Assembly: GCF_001644565.1 (NCBI RefSeq) | Contig: NZ_CP011387.1 | Location: 237,001 to 301,000 of the forward strand | Length of the DNA stretch: 64,000 nucleotides | DNA from: Deinococcus puniceus | Lineage (GTDB): Bacteria > Deinococcota > Deinococci > Deinococcales > Deinococcaceae | Direction of reading: 5' to 3' | Shown here: piece by piece, positions 7,297-18,883 of the stretch | Position numbering within the stretch: position 1 is the stretch's first letter | How the letters are laid out: each line of letters starts with the position of its first letter | Position numbers and translations under genes: made by a program | The notes under the pieces: model-generated | What the model was told of the DNA's origin: nothing | The model's database searches: none | What the model saw: only the letters and a program-made list of their open reading frames with translations

Positions 7297-8775
7297 ATGA
7301 CCCAAAGTTTATGGCAGCAGTTGACGCGCACCAAGACCGCAGATGCGGAGGCGGAAGGCGCACACGGTGGGAGCGGCGAACTGGGCCGCTCCCTGAATCT
7401 TTTTGCACTGGTGATGCTGGGGGTCGGGGCCACCATCGGCACCGGAATCTTTTTTGCGATGGCCGAAGCCGTACCCAAAGCTGGCCCCGCCGTGGTGTGG
7501 TCGTTCGTATTGGCGGGGGTGGCGGCGGCCCTGACCGCGCTGTGCTACGCCGAGCTTGCGTCTAGTATTCCGGCGTCTGGGTCTGCTTATTCCTACACCT
7601 ATGTTTCTATGGGCGAGCTGGTGGCCTACATCGTAGGGGCGTGCTTGCTGCTGGAATATGCGCTTGCGGCCAGTGCTACGTCTATCGGTTGGTCGGAGTA
7701 CCTCAACAACTTCCTCACCAACTCGGTAGGCTGGAGTATCCCCGAAGCTTTGCGCTCGCCCATGATCGTGCGCGGCGAGGCAGGCATGGAGATTCACGCT
7801 GGGCACATCAACTTGCCGCCGATCATTTTGGTGGCTATGTGCTGCTTTTTGCTCTTGCGCGGCGCGCGCGAATCGGCGGCCATCAACGCCGTCATGGTGC
7901 TCATCAAGGTCGGCATTTTGCTGTTCTTCGCGGTGGTGGCGTTCACGGCCTTCAACCCCAGCAACTTCGTGCCCTTCAATCCATTCGGCCTCAGCGGTAC
8001 GGACGATGCAGGAAACAAAATCGGAATCGTGGCTGCAGCAGGCACCATCTTCTTCTCGTTTATCGGCCTAGACACGGTGGCGACGGCGGGCGCAGAGGTC
8101 AAAAACCCCAAGCGCAACGTGCCGCTGGGCATTATGCTGGCCCTGCTGATCGTGGTGACGGCGTACATCCTGATTTGCGTAGCTGCGATGGGCGCACAGC
8201 CCGCCGCCGCCTTCAAGGATCAGGAAGCAGGCTTGGCCGTGATTTTGCAGAACGTGATGCAGGCCAAGTGGCCCGCTGTGCTGCTGTCGGCTGGCGCAGT
8301 GATTTCAGTCTTCAGCGTCACGTTGGTCACCATTTACGGCCAAACCCGCATCTTGTTTGCCATTGGCCGCGACGGCCTGATTCCCAAAGCGTTCCAGTCC
8401 GTAAGTCCCCGCACGTTGGCCCCGGTGGTCAATACGGTGTTCGTGTGCGTCATCGTGGGCCTGATCGGGGGATTCGTCGATTCGGGCTACTTGTGGGACA
8501 TGGTCAGCATGGGCACACTGGTGGCCTTTTCGCTGGTCTCGGTGGGCGTGATCGTGATGCGTTACAAGGCCCCCAATCTGGAGCGCGGCTTCAAATTGCC
8601 CTTTGGCCCGTGGGTCATTCCCGGCCTGAGCGTGGCCGTGTGCCTGTTCATCGTCAAAGACCTGCCCACCGAAACGTACCGCGTCTTTTTCATCTGGATG
8701 GCGGTGGCGTTGACGGGCTACTTTGCCTACGGCATCCGGCATTCGCGCTTGGCCCAAGGGAAAAAGCGCCCATGA
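7297..8775 (+). CDS. APC-family amino acid permease (cationic amino acid transporter type)
   Basis: 492 residues with about 12 to 14 transmembrane helices. The TM1 substrate motif GVGATIGTGIFF is at about residues 45-56, followed by AVPKAGPAVVWSF and the YAELASSIPASGSAYSYTY block, all typical of the YfnA/CAT branch of the APC superfamily that takes up amino acids with protons. The ATG at 7297 is chosen because GGGAGG lies 9 nt upstream. The downstream universal stress protein overlaps its stop (ATGA), so transport and a nucleotide-binding stress domain are made together, as seen in some permease-UspA fusions. Confidence 0.9.
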   Translation: MTQSLWQQLTRTKTADAEAEGAHGGSGELGRSLNLFALVMLGVGATIGTGIFFAMAEAVPKAGPAVVWSFVLAGVAAALTALCYAELASSIPASGSAYSYTYVSMGELVAYIVGACLLLEYALAASATSIGWSEYLNNFLTNSVGWSIPEALRSPMIVRGEAGMEIHAGHINLPPIILVAMCCFLLLRGARESAAINAVMVLIKVGILLFFAVVAFTAFNPSNFVPFNPFGLSGTDDAGNKIGIVAAAGTIFFSFIGLDTVATAGAEVKNPKRNVPLGIMLALLIVVTAYILICVAAMGAQPAAAFKDQEAGLAVILQNVMQAKWPAVLLSAGAVISVFSVTLVTIYGQTRILFAIGRDGLIPKAFQSVSPRTLAPVVNTVFVCVIVGLIGGFVDSGYLWDMVSMGTLVAFSLVSVGVIVMRYKAPNLERGFKLPFGPWVIPGLSVAVCLFIVKDLPTETYRVFFIWMAVALTGYFAYGIRHSRLAQGKKRP

Positions 8776-9722
8776 CCCTGCTGCCCATCACTCCAGTGCC
8801 CCCAACTCCGCTGCCCGCAACAACGGTGCTGGTGGGCTACACCCAAGATCAGGCGGGCCGGGAAGCTTTGGCGCTGGGCCGCCTGCTGATGGGCCAGACC
8901 GAGGCGCATCAGACCAAGGCCGGACAACTGATCGTCTGCACTGTCGTCCCCGAAGTCTGGAATCATCCGTCTCTGAGTGCCGTGGATCAGGAATACGCCC
9001 GGTATTTGGATGAACACGCCCAAGAAACGCTGGCGAGTGCTCGGAACCTGCTGCAAGATGTGCCGCAGGTGCAAGTGCAATATCTCAAACACGCGGCCAA
9101 GTCCACCACCGCAGGCCTGAGTGAAGCGGCGGCACAGGCCGGGGCCGATGTATTGGTGGTCGGCTCAGCCCGCAGCAACGGCGGACGCCTGAGCCTTGGC
9201 AGCGTTTCGGGCGAACTGCTGCACCTGTCGAGCTTGCCGGTAGCGCTGGCCCCGCAAGGATTTGAACCCCAGCCCGGTCAGGTGGTTACCCGGCTCAGTT
9301 GCGCCTACGCCGGAACCGAAGTCTCGAACAGCACCGTGCTGGAGGCGCTCCGGCTTGCGGGGCGTTTGGGTGTGCCGCTGCGGGTAGTGGCGTTTGCCGT
9401 GCGAGACCGCCAAATGTACCCCTCGCTGGCGGGCTACAAAGCTGAAAACATGATCGTGGATGCTTGGCGGGAGCGCACGAAATCTGCGCTGGAGCGGTTG
9501 CAGGAGCAGTTGGCCGGACACTCGCCGCCTATCAGCGTGGCCCTCGCAGACGGCGAATCTTGGGAAGAGGCATTGGGGCAGGTGGACTGGCACCCCGGTG
9601 AAGTCTTGGCGCTGGGATCAAGCCGGATGGGAATTTTGGCCCGCGTCTTCCTCGGCTCGAATGCCAGCAAAATTATTCGCGCCTCGCCTGTGCCCGTGCT
9701 GGTGTTGCCGAAAGTGGGGTGA
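8772..9722 (+). CDS. Tandem universal stress protein (two UspA domains)
   Basis: 316 residues made of two UspA folds. The first ends with ADVLVVGSARSNGGRLSLGSVS and the second with VLALGSSRMGILARVFLGSNASKII, both close to the ATP-binding G-2x-G-9x-G(S/T) motif, here GSxR-type. The ATG overlaps the permease stop. In tandem Usp proteins one domain often binds ATP and the other is regulatory. Coupling to an amino-acid permease suggests it senses energy or a nucleotide to tune uptake; this is inference. Confidence 0.88.
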   Translation: MTLLPITPVPPTPLPATTVLVGYTQDQAGREALALGRLLMGQTEAHQTKAGQLIVCTVVPEVWNHPSLSAVDQEYARYLDEHAQETLASARNLLQDVPQVQVQYLKHAAKSTTAGLSEAAAQAGADVLVVGSARSNGGRLSLGSVSGELLHLSSLPVALAPQGFEPQPGQVVTRLSCAYAGTEVSNSTVLEALRLAGRLGVPLRVVAFAVRDRQMYPSLAGYKAENMIVDAWRERTKSALERLQEQLAGHSPPISVALADGESWEEALGQVDWHPGEVLALGSSRMGILARVFLGSNASKIIRASPVPVLVLPKVG

Positions 9723-9727
9723 ACGCT

Positions 9728-10123
9728 CTAAACCACTCCTAACCGCTTTTCCTCTTCATACAACCGCTCATCCACAAACCGCTTCAAGAGCGTTTGGTAA
9801 GGCACTTGCTTCAGCGCCGCTACGTGTCTGAGGCGGGCTTCCACGTCTGCATCTAAGCGCAGGCTCGTCATAAAAGTGGCTTTGGGCTGACGGGGTTGGC
9901 GCGGCGTTGGGCGCTCCGCACTTCCGCGCAGGCGGGCAGCGAAAGCCTGAACTTCTGAATCGTGCTTGCCTTCTTCAATCAGGTCAGGGCCGAGGCTGTG
10001 GGTCTGCCAAAACGCAGCGAATTCCTCTTCTGTGGCAAAGTCGGGAATTTCGCTCCGAGAATTGACGGGCAGGAGTTCCGGCGAAGCTGCTTCTGGCGGT
10101 GATATTTTGGCGGTGTCGGTCAT
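9728..10123 (-). CDS. CopG-type antitoxin
   Basis: 131 residues. The segment IPDFATEEEFAAFWQTHSL matches the EFW-TH core of the COPG antitoxin family (Pfam PF12441 type), and the C-terminal TSLRLDADVEARLRHVAAL with PYQTLLKRFVDERL fits a ribbon-helix-helix DNA-binding domain. The ATG at 10123 is chosen because GAGGAG lies 5 nt upstream, inside the end of the toxin gene; a GTG at 10129 overlapping the toxin stop is an alternative. It would neutralise the BrnT-like toxin and autorepress the pair. Confidence 0.85.
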   Translation of the reverse strand: MTDTAKISPPEAASPELLPVNSRSEIPDFATEEEFAAFWQTHSLGPDLIEEGKHDSEVQAFAARLRGSAERPTPRQPRQPKATFMTSLRLDADVEARLRHVAALKQVPYQTLLKRFVDERLYEEEKRLGVV

Positions 10124-10125
10124 CT

Positions 10126-10398
10126 TCACTCCTCATTCTCATAGCAGCTGAGTTCTTCGGCAGTGGCAGGCCGCGCCGTCACTACCCGAATTTTATGGCC
10201 CCGAAGTTCTGAAAAGATGACCAGCACGCGCCCTATTTCCGTAGCTCCCAGTGAGCCAAAACGTGGCTGGCCTCGCGGCCCTCGGTGGGCGGCGACACTC
10301 AGCACCGCAGGATCGGCCAAGACTTCCTCCGCCTCTTCCGGCTCGACTTTGTGCCGGGCAATGTGTTCCAAGTTGGAGAAATCCCAGTCAAAGTTCAT
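10126..10398 (-). CDS. brnT: BrnT-family toxin (DUF497)
   Basis: 90 residues with the family layout: FDWDFSNLEHIARHKVEPEEAEEVLADP at the N-terminus (aromatic-D-x-N-K-H-V pattern), a central GRVLVIFSEL strand and KIRVVTARPATAEE, which corresponds to the RIISARxAxxxE end. BrnT toxins are RelE-like ribonucleases that block translation. The gene precedes its antitoxin, as in brnTA, and the two overlap or abut. It is 57 bp from the purF stop and transcribed in the same direction. Confidence 0.85.
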   Translation of the reverse strand: MNFDWDFSNLEHIARHKVEPEEAEEVLADPAVLSVAAHRGPRGQPRFGSLGATEIGRVLVIFSELRGHKIRVVTARPATAEELSCYENEE

Positions 10399-10455
10399 TG
10401 GCTGGGATTGAGTATATACGATTGTAGATAAGTTGATTTCGGTAGAGTGTTGAGG

Positions 10456-11912
10456 TTACACCTCCAAAGCCAACTTATCTACATCGTTTAGCAGCGGCGT
10501 GCCTGCCGGATACTCGCCGTTGAAGCACGCCAAGCACAGGCCGGGGCCACTGACGGCTTCTGCCAGCCCGCGTTCGCTAATGAAGGCCAGCGTATCGGCC
10601 CCGATCAGTTGGCGGATTTGCTCCAAGCTGTGCGTGCTCGCCACCAGTTCTTTGCGGGCGGCGGTGTCGATCCCGTAAAAACACGGGTGCTTGATGGGCG
10701 GGCTGGACACCCGGAAATGCACTTCGGTGGCCCCGGCGTCGCGCAGCAGGTTCACGATCAGGCTGGACGTGGTGCCGCGCACGATGGAGTCATCTACCAA
10801 AATCACCCGTTTGCCGCGCACCGCACTGGTGGGCGAGAGCTTCATCCGCACTTTCAGGTCACGGGCTTCCTGCGTGGGCGCAATAAAGGTGCGGCCCGCG
10901 TAGGGATTCTTAGACAGGCCGTAGTCGAAGGGCAGGCCACTTTCACGGGCGTATCCGATGGCCGCGCCGATGCCGGAATCGGGCACAGGCACCACCACAT
11001 CGGCCTCTACGGGATGTTCGCGGGCCAGTTGCATGCCCATGCGAATGCGGCTGGCGTAGGTGTCCACGCCGTCCAGTTCTCCGTCGCTGCGCGCAAAATA
11101 AATCCACTCGAAGGCGCAGGGCGTCGGGGCGGCGGGATGCACCATCAGGCTATGCAGGCCGTTTTCGTCCACCCAGACCAGTTCTCCGGGCAGCACGTCA
11201 CGCAAGAGTCTCGCGCCCACCGTGTACAGGGCGCAGGGTTCAGAGGCGATCACGTATGCGCCGTCGTCGCGCTGCCCGATCACGAGGGGCCGCACGCCGT
11301 TGGGGTCGCGGAATCCGATCAGGGCCGTGCGGCTCATCAGTACGCAGGCATAACCGCCCTTCAGTTGCTGCATAGCTCCGGCGGTGGCTTCCACCAAGTC
11401 CATGTGCGACTCGCGGGCAATCAGGTTCAGCATCACCTCAGAGTCGTTGGTGGTGGCGAAGAGTGCGCCTTCCATCAGCATCTGGTTGCGAACTTCACGG
11501 GCATTCACGAAGTTGCCGTTGTGCGCGAGGCCCAAAATGCCCTTGTTGGTGCGGGTCGTGAGGGGCTGAGCATTGAAGCGCAGGTTGCTGCCAGTGGTGC
11601 TGTAGCGCACATGCCCGATGCTGACGCGGGCGTTGGGCAGGCGCACCCGCTCCAGCCGCCGCTCGTCGAAGACCTGCGTGACCAGTCCGAGGTCTTTTTC
11701 CACGTGGAACTTGTCGCCGTCGCTGACGCACATGCCTGCCGCTTCCTGCCCCCGGTGCTGGAGGGCAAAAATACCGAGGTAGGTGAGCCAAGCCAGATCA
11801 AGCGCGTGCGGCGAGTACATGCCGAACACGCCGCATTCCTCGCGGGGCTTGTCGAGGGCGGGGTCGAAATCGGCGTCCATGTCTGGGCTGTCTGTCCAGT
11901 TATCACCCACCA

Positions 11913-11916
<4 letters not shown>
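10456..11916 (-). CDS. purF: Amidophosphoribosyltransferase
   Basis: 486 residues; PurF makes phosphoribosylamine from PRPP and glutamine, the first committed step of purine synthesis. A propeptide of about 27 residues precedes ECGVFGMY, where the cysteine is the N-terminal nucleophile after cleavage. [10 protein letters not shown] and the class II glutaminase core follow, then the PRPP-binding loop [14 protein letters not shown] near residue 365. The start ATG overlaps the purL stop. It is the last gene of the purC-S-Q-dinB-L-F operon. A C-terminal cysteine cluster ([12 protein letters not shown]) is present as in clostridial-type PurF. Confidence 0.96.
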
Positions 11917-14140
<2,224 letters not shown>

Positions 14141-14144
<4 letters not shown>

Positions 14145-14617
14145 GCTTGCTCCTTCCTGCCCAGCGCCACTTGCCCCCGGTGATACGCGATGTGCCGCAC
14201 ATGCATCCCGAGGGCGGCGAGGCGGGGGCGCTCTCCGGTGGGGGCACTGGGGGAAAAGGTCATGCCCTGCATTTCGGTGTCGCTGGCAGCGGCCAAATAC
14301 GCCACGGCTTTCGCGCCTACGTCGTCCAGATGGGCCAGAATCGCGGCCTTGTCTGCGGTCTCGCTGACTGGTGCGGCTTCGGTACCCATCGGCCCCACCC
14401 AGGGCTTGTCTTCCCAGCCCAGATGGTGATAGTTCGGCGTGCGGTCTTGCAATACCGTCAGGCGCACCCACTCGGCAATGTGGAGGGCGTGCCACGCGGG
14501 ACTGTGGCCCAATGTGGCGGTAGCAAAAGCCTCGGTGGGCACAGCGTCTAGCACGGTGCGGAAGGCCTGAAACTCGGCGGTGTACTGCTCGGATAAGAAT
14601 GCTTGTAGACCCGTCAT
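14141..14617 (-). CDS. DinB/YfiT-family metal-binding four-helix protein
   Basis: 158 residues with the DinB helical bundle layout. The three histidines of the metal site appear as WHALHIAEW near residue 42 and [12 protein letters not shown] near residue 138. Members of this family are thiol S-transferases or are damage-induced proteins of unknown role, and Deinococcus has many. The gene overlaps purQ upstream and purL downstream by 4 bp each, so it is translated as part of the purine operon, although it has no known part in purine synthesis. A second family member is at 31837-32382. Confidence 0.85.
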
Positions 14618-15282
14618 TTGACCAATACTCCCTTCAGCGACTCGAACAGCCCGCGCCCGTCTTCGCTGCCCAGCAGGGCTTCCACGGCGCGTTCGGGGTG
14701 CGGCATCATGCCCAGCACGTTGCCCCGTTCGCTGATAATCCCGGCGATGTCGTTCAGACTTCCGTTGGGGTTGTCCACATACCGGAAGACCACGCGCCCG
14801 TCGCCTTCCAGCCGCGCCACCGTTTCAGGGTCGGCGTAATAGTTGCCCTCGCCGTGAGCAATCGGGATCTCAATGATCTGGCCTGCTGTGTACGCGCCCG
14901 TAAAGGCGGTGTCGCTGGTTTCTACGCGCAGATGCACCGGGCGGCACAGGAAATGCAGGTCGGTATTGCGGCTGAGTGCCCCCGGCAACAGGCCAGCTTC
15001 GGTCAACACCTGAAAGCCGTTGCACACGCCCAGCACGTAGCCGCCGCGTTCGGCATGGGCCTTGACCGCGTTCATGATCGGGCTGCGGGCCGCCACTGCA
15101 CCGCTGCGGAGGTGATCGCCGTAGCTGAAGCCTCCGGGCAAAAACACCAAGTCGGTGCCAGCGGGCAAGCCGTCGTCGGTGTGCCACACGAATTGGGCGT
15201 CCGGATCGAGGGTCAGGCGGGCCGCGTGCAGGGCGTCGCCGTCGCAGTTGGAGCCGGGGAATTGGATGACGGCGACGTTCAC
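14614..15282 (-). CDS. purQ: Phosphoribosylformylglycinamidine synthase, glutaminase subunit
   Basis: 222 residues, class I glutamine amidotransferase that supplies ammonia to Pur[17 protein letters not shown] at the N-terminus, [16 protein letters not shown] for the oxyanion region, the nucleophile in GVCNGFQVL near residue 88, and the His-Glu pair in [10 protein letters not shown] near residue 195 are all present. Its ATG follows a 133-bp gap that carries a GC-rich dispersed repeat, and its stop overlaps the dinB-like start. Confidence 0.96.
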   Translation of the reverse strand: MNVAVIQFPGSNCDGDALHAARLTLDPDAQFVWHTDDGLPAGTDLVFLPGGFSYGDHLRSGAVAARSPIMNAVKAHAERGGYVLGVCNGFQVLTEAGLLPGALSRNTDLHFLCRPVHLRVETSDTAFTGAYTAGQIIEIPIAHGEGNYYADPETVARLEGDGRVVFRYVDNPNGSLNDIAGIISERGNVLGMMPHPERAVEALLGSEDGRGLFESLKGVLVK

Positions 15283-15295
15283 AGAGAAGACCCCT

Positions 15296-15415
15296 CTGCC
15301 CTGCGGGCATCTCCCCTCAAGGGGCGAACAAAAGCACTGTCCTCCCCTCTCCTGCGGAGCTTTTCAAGTTTGAGGGGGGGCGTTGCACAGCAACGGGGGG
15401 GGTTCGCACGGCCCA
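15296..15415. repeat. GC-rich palindromic intergenic repeat (REP-like), copy 1
   Basis: Contains CCCCTCAAGGGGCGAACAAA and the core TTGAGGGGGGGCGTTGC-ACAGCAACGGGGGGG, which folds as GTTGC/GCAAC inside complementary G and C runs. The same units occur at 20045, 22352, 23488, 32390, 40420 and 43508. It lies inside the purine operon, between purS and purQ, so it is transcribed. Confidence 0.75.
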
Positions 15416-15724
15416 TCACTGTGCCACCACGCCTGCTTCTTCCAGCTCCCAGCGCACGTCTTCCATCACGGGATTGCTCAGCACGTTTACGGCCATGTCT
15501 TGCAGGCGGGCTTCCACCTCGCCGCGCTCGCCTTCCAGTTGCAGCTCAATCAGTTTGCCCACACGCACGCTGCTGGCCTGCTGCCCCAGATGAGACAGGG
15601 CCCGTTCGACGGTGCGTCCCTGTGGATCGAGGATGGACGGCTTGAGGGTCACGAACACTTTGGCTTGAAACACGGTGGCTTGAAACACTGTGGCTTGGTC
15701 GGTCTTGGTGGGTTCGGGGGACAT
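15416..15724 (-). CDS. purS: Phosphoribosylformylglycinamidine synthase subunit PurS
   Basis: 102 residues; PurS bridges PurL and PurQ. KVFVTLKPSILDPQGRTVERAL is the family core and VRVGKLIELQLEGE with NPVMEDVRWELEEA completes it. Typical PurS is about 80-85 residues; here an N-terminal extension of about 20 residues contains the sequence QATVFQA twice, the product of a 15-bp in-frame tandem duplication (15660-15700 region). AGGAGGAGCCACC lies directly before the ATG, so the extended start is used. Confidence 0.93.
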   Translation of the reverse strand: MSPEPTKTDQATVFQATVFQAKVFVTLKPSILDPQGRTVERALSHLGQQASSVRVGKLIELQLEGERGEVEARLQDMAVNVLSNPVMEDVRWELEEAGVVAQ

Positions 15725-15757
15725 GGTGGCTCCTCCTGTGTTTAAGGGGCGGGGAAG

Positions 15758-15885
15758 TCTAAGGGTCGAGGGTCTAAGAACGGCAAAAGAAGGTTGTAGG
15801 TGGGTGTTGGTCAGAGAAAAGAGGCGAAGGCAACGGGGTTTCGGCCCAGCGCCTTAGACCCTTGACCCTTAGACCCTCAGACGCC
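15758..15885. repeat. Inverted pair of CTAAGGGTC-type repeats
   Basis: GTCTAAGGGTCGAGGGTCTA (from 15758) is mirrored about 80 bp later by CTTAGACCCTTGACCCTTAG (from 15861), so the segment between can fold into a long stem. The right arm runs into the last codons of purC. Confidence 0.65.
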
Positions 15886-16620
15886 TTGTGTCACGCGCTT
15901 CAGCATTTCGGCATAGGCATCTTCCACGCCGCCCAGATCGCGCCGGAAGCGGTCTTTGTCCATCTTCTCGTTCGTTTCGGCGTCCCAGAAGCGGCAGGTA
16001 TCGGGGCTAATTTCGTCGGCCAGTACGATTGAGCCGTCGGCCAGCTTGCCAAATTCCAACTTGAAGTCGATCAGTTTGATGCCGCGTGCCAAGAAAAATG
16101 GCGTCAGGAAATCGCGCACTTGCAGGGCCAGTTCACGAATGCGGGCCAGTTCGGTTTCGGTAGCCCAGCCGAGGCTGACGGCGGTATCGGTATTGATGAG
16201 CGGGTCGCCCAGCGCGTCGGATTTGTAGCAGTACTCCACCACCGGACGGGGCAGGGGCGTGCCTTCTTCTATGTTCAGCCGCTTGGAAAAGCTGCCCGCC
16301 GCCACGTTCCGCACGATCACTTCCACAGGCACGATCTCTACGGCCTTCACCCGCTGCTCCCGCTCGCTCAGCTTCTCTATGAAGTGGGTGGGAATGCCCG
16401 CCGCCTCCAGTTGCGGATAAATGGCCGCCGTGATCGCGTTGTTGATGGCTCCCTTGCCGCCAATCTGGGCCTTCTTCACCCCGTTGAAGGCGGTGGCGTC
16501 GTCCTTGTATTCCACGATGTATACGGCAGGATCGGCGGTGGCGTACACGCGCTTGGCCTTGCCCTCGTAGCGCAGTTCTCCAAGGTCGGGGTGGGGCTGA
16601 AAGTGCGCGGGCTGGGTCAT
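15877..16620 (-). CDS. purC: SAICAR synthase
   Basis: 247 residues; joins aspartate to CAIR in purine synthesis. [13 protein letters not shown] at the N-terminus, [35 protein letters not shown] and the ATP/Mg site [15 protein letters not shown] are the family landmarks. AGGAGCGAATCT precedes the ATG at 16620, which also overlaps the stop of a 36-codon leader ORF (ATGA), so translation is probably coupled to that ORF. First enzyme gene of the operon. Confidence 0.96.
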   Translation of the reverse strand: MTQPAHFQPHPDLGELRYEGKAKRVYATADPAVYIVEYKDDATAFNGVKKAQIGGKGAINNAITAAIYPQLEAAGIPTHFIEKLSEREQRVKAVEIVPVEVIVRNVAAGSFSKRLNIEEGTPLPRPVVEYCYKSDALGDPLINTDTAVSLGWATETELARIRELALQVRDFLTPFFLARGIKLIDFKLEFGKLADGSIVLADEISPDTCRFWDAETNEKMDKDRFRRDLGGVEDAYAEMLKRVTQGV

Positions 16621-16727
16621 AGATTCGCTCCTATTTCTTTGGCGGCTAAGCACCGGGGCATCAAAGTAGAACGGGCGTCTCCCCAAGTCTGACCGGGGCA
16701 ACGCTCGAAGGTGGCGGTGCTGAACAT
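16617..16727 (-). CDS. 36-residue leader ORF coupled to purC
   Basis: An open frame of 36 codons with a perfect GGAGG 8 nt before its ATG; its stop codon overlaps the purC start as ATGA. The peptide begins [15 protein letters not shown] and contains two cysteines and several prolines; it matches no family I know. Strong ribosome site plus exact coupling suggest that it is translated, either as a small protein or to control purC translation. The codons themselves do not show strong third-position GC bias. Confidence 0.55.
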   Translation of the reverse strand: MFSTATFERCPGQTWGDARSTLMPRCLAAKEIGANL

Positions 16728-17007
16728 AGTTGAAACCTCCATCACCGTCTCTCGGACGGACGAGCCAACCCACACGGGGCCGGGGGCGTCTCGCGGGACG
16801 CATTTGGAAGAACTGCTCCAGACAACTCGGAGAGCAGCCGAATGGTGTACAGAGAACGCGCCCAAGCACGCCGACTGCCGTACACCACCTTAACACCCTC
16901 AGCCGGGGCCGGGGCGGGGTTGTTCATGCGGGCTGGACGGGGGTGGTAGACGGGGTGACAACAGAGCTGATGTGGGTCAGGCCCAAGAATGTGAGAGGAT
17001 TTCCCCT
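16728..17007. other. Divergent promoter region of purC leader and DUF1152 gene
   Basis: About 280 bp. It must hold the operon promoter on the minus strand and one for the plus strand. GTGTACGGCAG/CTGTACAC-like inverted words near 16843-16882 could pair, but no known riboswitch or PUR box is recognised. Open frames here do not look coding. Confidence 0.4.
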
Positions 17008-17976
17008 ATGCTGACCAGCTTGCAGCCCCCGTTCTTTTCGGCCATCAAGGATTCCCGCCGCGTCCTGATCGCTGGAATGGGAGGCGGCTTCGACGTGTTT
17101 TGCGGCCTGCCCTTGTATTTCGCCTTGCGGGCCGAGGGAATGGAGGTCACGCTAGGTAACCTGTCCTTCTCCTCATTCTCGCCGCTGGCTCCGCATCCTC
17201 TGGCCCCAGCGCTGATAGAAGTTACGCCAGAGTTTCGCGTCTCAGAGAGCGAATATTTTCCGGAATACTACCTGTCCTGCTGGCTGCAAGCGCAGGGCGA
17301 AACGCCACATGTTTTCGCGCTACGTAAAACAGGCGTTCAACCTCTGTTGGCGGCCTACCGCGCTCTGGTCAAGCATCTGAGCATAGACACCATCATTCTG
17401 ATCGACGGCGGCACAGACGCCCTGATGCGCGGCGACGAGGCGGATTTGGGCACACCCCATGAGGACGCTGTGAGCTTGTGTGCCGTCTATCAGTTGGCTG
17501 AAGAAAGGCCAGAATTGAAAACATACATGGTGTCACTGGGATTCGGCATAGACCATTTTCACGGAGTCAGTCATTGGAATGTGCTGGAAGCAACGGCAGA
17601 GTTGGCCCGCGCTGGGGCTTATCTGGGATCGTTTAGCCTCACGCCGGAGCAAAGGCCTGTGCAACTGTACCGGGCAGCGTGCGAGGCTGTTTTTCAGCAG
17701 ATGCCGCGTCATGTCAGCATCGTGAACAGCAGCATCCTGAGTGCCATAGAAGGTCAATACGGTGACTACCACGCCACGGATCGCACACGCGGTTCAGAAC
17801 TGTGGATCAATCCGTTAATGGCGCAGTATTGGTGCTACGAACTTGTCCCGGTGGCCCGCCGACTGCAATACCGTCAAGCCTTGATGGACACACTTACCCT
17901 GTCGGACGTAGACAAAGTAATTCGCAGACACCGTGATTCGGTGAATCTCCGGCCTCGCCACACGCTGCCCATCTAG
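17008..17976 (+). CDS. DUF1152 family protein
   Basis: 322 residues of the DUF1152 family. VLIAGMGGGFDVFCGLPLYFAL at residues 18-39 looks like a glycine-rich nucleotide-binding loop, and IILIDGGTDALMRGDEADLGTP near residue 130 is the most conserved family stretch, with several acidic residues that could bind metal. SLGFGIDHFHGV follows. No signal peptide. The biochemical role is unknown. The ATG at 17008 has GAGAGGA 10 nt upstream. Divergent from the purine operon. Confidence 0.8.
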   Translation: MLTSLQPPFFSAIKDSRRVLIAGMGGGFDVFCGLPLYFALRAEGMEVTLGNLSFSSFSPLAPHPLAPALIEVTPEFRVSESEYFPEYYLSCWLQAQGETPHVFALRKTGVQPLLAAYRALVKHLSIDTIILIDGGTDALMRGDEADLGTPHEDAVSLCAVYQLAEERPELKTYMVSLGFGIDHFHGVSHWNVLEATAELARAGAYLGSFSLTPEQRPVQLYRAACEAVFQQMPRHVSIVNSSILSAIEGQYGDYHATDRTRGSELWINPLMAQYWCYELVPVARRLQYRQALMDTLTLSDVDKVIRRHRDSVNLRPRHTLPI

Positions 17977-18025
17977 GCTCTCCGGGCACCATTGCTCCTG
18001 CATGTGCCTTACGGGATAGGGCGAG

Positions 18026-18871
18026 TCAGCGGGTCGGCCAACTGGCCCGCACGAAGCGTTCACGGCCTGCCAGATCAGGCAAGACCTCGGCCACCGCGCC
18101 CAGACTTCTGGCTTCGGCGGCCAGCGTGGGCGCGTTGCGAGGGTCAAGTTCCAGCAGCAATACGCCGCCTGCCACAAGTGCCGCCCGCGCCTGCACCAAG
18201 AGGGGCCGTGCCACGCTCAGGCCATCGGCTCCGGCATACAGGGCCAAGTGAGGATCGTAGCGCACTTCGGGGTCGGCGCTGTGCTGGTCGGCGTCGGGCA
18301 AGTAGGGCGGATTGCTGACGATCAGATCGAAAGGGCCAGCTAAACCTTGCAGCAAGTCCGCCTGCATAAACTGCACGTCCAGCCCGTTCAGCGCGGCGTT
18401 TTCCTGTGCCAATGCCAAAGCCTCCGCGCTGATGTCGGTGGCGGTCACGGCGGCATCGGGGCGGGCAACTTTCAGGCCCAGTGCCAGTGCGCCCGTACCT
18501 GTGCCTACGTCCAGCACGCGAGGATTGACTCTGCCGCGCAAGGCTTCCAGCGCCAATTGCAGCAGCCATTCGGTTTCGGGCCGAGGAATCAGCGCCCGCC
18601 CGTCCGATTTCAGGCGCACGCCGCCCCATTCCACTTCGCCCAACAGGTGCTGCAGCGGAATGCGGGCGGCTCTGGCATCGATCAGGGCCAAGAGTCGCGC
18701 GGCCTGATCTTCCGACACTTCCCGATCAGACGATAAGAACAGGGCCGTATCGCTGAGGCCCAACACGAATTTCAGCAGTTCGCGGGCATCGGTTTTCGGG
18801 GAAGGCAGGCCAATTTCTGCAAAGCGTGAGGAGGCCTGAAGTTGCCAAGTGTTGACCGTCGCCACAGACAA
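18026..18871 (-). CDS. prmC: Release factor glutamine methyltransferase
   Basis: 281 residues; PrmC N5-methylates the GGQ glutamine of RF1 and RF2. The N-terminal helical domain holds [13 protein letters not shown] and [14 protein letters not shown], and the Rossmann domain has [17 protein letters not shown] (SAM loop) with the catalytic NPPY in [12 protein letters not shown]. The start is not certain: TTG at 18871 or GTG at 18865, both after the stop of the R3H gene 12 bp upstream. Probably co-transcribed with that gene. Confidence 0.92.
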   Translation of the reverse strand: MSVATVNTWQLQASSRFAEIGLPSPKTDARELLKFVLGLSDTALFLSSDREVSEDQAARLLALIDARAARIPLQHLLGEVEWGGVRLKSDGRALIPRPETEWLLQLALEALRGRVNPRVLDVGTGTGALALGLKVARPDAAVTATDISAEALALAQENAALNGLDVQFMQADLLQGLAGPFDLIVSNPPYLPDADQHSADPEVRYDPHLALYAGADGLSVARPLLVQARAALVAGGVLLLELDPRNAPTLAAEARSLGAVAEVLPDLAGRERFVRASWPTR

Positions 18872-18883
18872 TGCTGGAGCGTG

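Noticed and set aside
7031..7300. 89-codon frame upstream of the amino-acid permease
   Set aside because: It reads through the permease ribosome site and lacks a start signal and coding character.
7641..8771. Upstream extension of the universal stress protein frame
   Set aside because: It overlaps the whole permease gene in another frame; the true start at 8772 overlaps the permease stop.
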